From Bacillota bacterium (GTDB lineage: Bacteria > Bacillota > Clostridia > Acetivibrionales > DSM-27016), in assembly GCA_023390115.1 (NCBI GenBank), contig JAEWDM010000022.1:372001-436000 (forward strand): 64,000 bases of DNA, given 5' to 3'. The position numbers and the translations under genes were made by a program. The notes under the pieces were generated by a model. The model made no database searches. It was not told the DNA's origin and saw nothing but the letters and a program-made list of their open reading frames with translations. This document shows positions 63,081-64,000 of this stretch, piece after piece. The stretch's first letter is position 1. The number at the start of each line of letters is the position of its first letter.

Positions 63081-64000
63081 TTAATCAAAGTAGGCGTCCG
63101 GCTTCTTAGCGGCGATAAAGCGATTCACATCAGAAAGCTTATGAGTAACAGGCATATCAGGGAGAGCAGACAAAATATCCTCCTTGTAGCGGTAATTTGC
63201 GCGGCTGTCCAGAATGGAAAATACACACGAATCGTTTTCCCGGCGTATGCCCCGGCCAATCCACTGGCGGAGCTTAATGAGCATACCCGGCACGATCACT
63301 TCATTCAGGTACTCATAAAAATCACTGTACAGGGATTTTTCATATTCCAATACAGGGTCGGGAGCCGGAAATGGCAGGCGCACCACAATGAGGGAGGATA
63401 GAATATCTCCGGCCAGGTCAATTCCTTCGCCTGCGCTGTCGCTGGCACAAAGAATGCCGTTACCGCTTTTCCGAAAATCTCCGATGGCGTCTAGCCTGCC
63501 TTTGCCCATGCGAAACAACGGGAAAGTCGTGATCCGTCTACTCAGTTCGGCATGAACCTTCTCCATCATCCGGTAAGAAGTAAAAAGAATCAGGGTATGC
63601 CCGTGTGTGGAACGAATCAGCTTTTCCAGATGCTCTACTACCGATTGAAAATAGCCGTCGCCCTCTGTGTTCGGGGCGGGTATATCCTGTGGGAGATACA
63701 GCAGGGCATTTTCCTGATAATCAAAGGGAGAAGCCTTGCTGGTTTCAAAAATGCGGCTCTGCTCTGCCATAGAGAGGCCGCCAGTCCTCTTGAACCGGGA
63801 GAAGTCACCCCCAATAGAAAGCGTGCCGGAGGTAAGGATATAAGGCGTTTTCTCGCTCCAAATATCCTCAAACAGCAGATAATCAAGCTGCTTGGGCAGA
63901 GTGCACACTCGGCAGGATACCGCATCGGTCAGCTCCAGCCAGACGATAGACTGTGAATAGTTCAGCAGGATGGAGAGCTTTGCATCCAGTTTTTCCATAC
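63081..64000 (-). CDS. DinG-like ATP-dependent DNA helicase, C-terminal part
   Basis: The 305 residues seen here are the second RecA-like lobe of a DinG/XPD-type superfamily 2 helicase. They include PYILTSGTLSIGGDF (motif III region), HTLILFTSYRMMEKVH (motif IV), SDSAGEGIDLAGD (motif V) and RQWIGRGIRRENDSC (motif VI with the arginine finger). It continues past base 64000. Such helicases are common cargo in clostridial ICEs. Confidence 0.82.
   Translation of the reverse strand, partial: MEKLDAKLSILLNYSQSIVWLELTDAVSCRVCTLPKQLDYLLFEDIWSEKTPYILTSGTLSIGGDFSRFKRTGGLSMAEQSRIFETSKASPFDYQENALLYLPQDIPAPNTEGDGYFQSVVEHLEKLIRSTHGHTLILFTSYRMMEKVHAELSRRITTFPLFRMGKGRLDAIGDFRKSGNGILCASDSAGEGIDLAGDILSSLIVVRLPFPAPDPVLEYEKSLYSDFYEYLNEVIVPGMLIKLRQWIGRGIRRENDSCVFSILDSRANYRYKEDILSALPDMPVTHKLSDVNRFIAAKKPDAYFD

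Larger units (their letters stand above)
56044..64000. mobile_element. Second integrated element at cotJC with a probable third nested in it
   Basis: Directly after the internal cotJC fragment a second large serine recombinase gene lies with its C-terminus at the border, the same layout as element 1. Its 5' end is cut at about 57490. From there rightward come three tandem serine recombinases, a DUF6870 gene and a DinG-like helicase gene, all typical of an integrative conjugative element. The simplest reading is that the triple-recombinase element inserted into the recombinase gene of the second element. The right ends are outside the window. Confidence 0.6.

Noticed and set aside
1..64000. 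CRISPR array, tRNA or rRNA genes
   Set aside because: No regularly spaced repeats and no cloverleaf or rRNA-like sequence were noticed on either strand by eye.

Overview
The window comes from a spore-forming, anaerobic, AT-rich Clostridia-type Firmicute. The evidence is the yqfC-yqfD-phoH-pgpH-ybeY-dgkA-cdd-era block, dipicolinate synthase (dpaA/dpaB), the cotJ spore-coat operon, a gerA-type germinant receptor and the complete [FeFe]-hydrogenase maturation set HydE/F/G. Genus cannot be fixed from the sequence. No rRNA, tRNA or CRISPR array was seen.

Bases 1-34,400 are ordinary chromosome, almost all on the minus strand. In map order they hold: the start of era; the cdd/dgkA/ybeY/pgpH/phoH/yqfD/yqfC block; a PdaA-like deacetylase lipoprotein; two DUF881 proteins; a sugar nucleotidyltransferase fused to a degenerate phosphomannomutase; a hydrogenase-maturation cluster (cysteine desulfurase, hydF, aspA, hydE, hydG, ECF S-component, a 35-codon ORF, TM1266-type regulator); a heterodimeric ABC exporter with a divergent AraC regulator; dpaB/dpaA; a DUF2339 membrane protein; an M16 peptidase; pnp; and rpsO. 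Two points stand out. HydE carries an N-terminal DUF3343-like domain (putative sulfur/selenium carrier). The maturation cluster also contains a very small conserved-looking ORF.

At 34,540 the plus-strand cotJA-cotJB-cotJC operon begins, but cotJC stops after 60 codons at a large serine recombinase gene. The 19-bp sequence at the break (35,237-35,255) recurs in the same orientation and codon phase at 56,008-56,026, followed there by more cotJC-like coding sequence. Bases 35,237-56,026 therefore look like a 20.8-kb element integrated in cotJC, comparable to skin and other sporulation-gene intervening elements. It carries its recombinase, a small HTH protein, a Spo0E-like small protein, an intact gerA-C-B operon, an MFS/AraC pair, and much decayed cargo (tyrosine recombinase, HsdS, group II intron RT and conjugation ATPase fragments). 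Within it, 43-53 kb is a sugar/glycyl-radical-enzyme island in which nearly every gene is frameshifted, truncated or fused.

The second cotJC piece (about 56,008-56,043) is itself cut off by another serine recombinase gene that lacks its catalytic N-terminus. That break coincides with the end of a third element: a triplet of tandem serine recombinases, a DUF6870 protein and a DinG-like helicase, typical of an integrative conjugative element running off the right edge. The picture is two elements stacked at one sporulation gene, with a third probably nested in the second.
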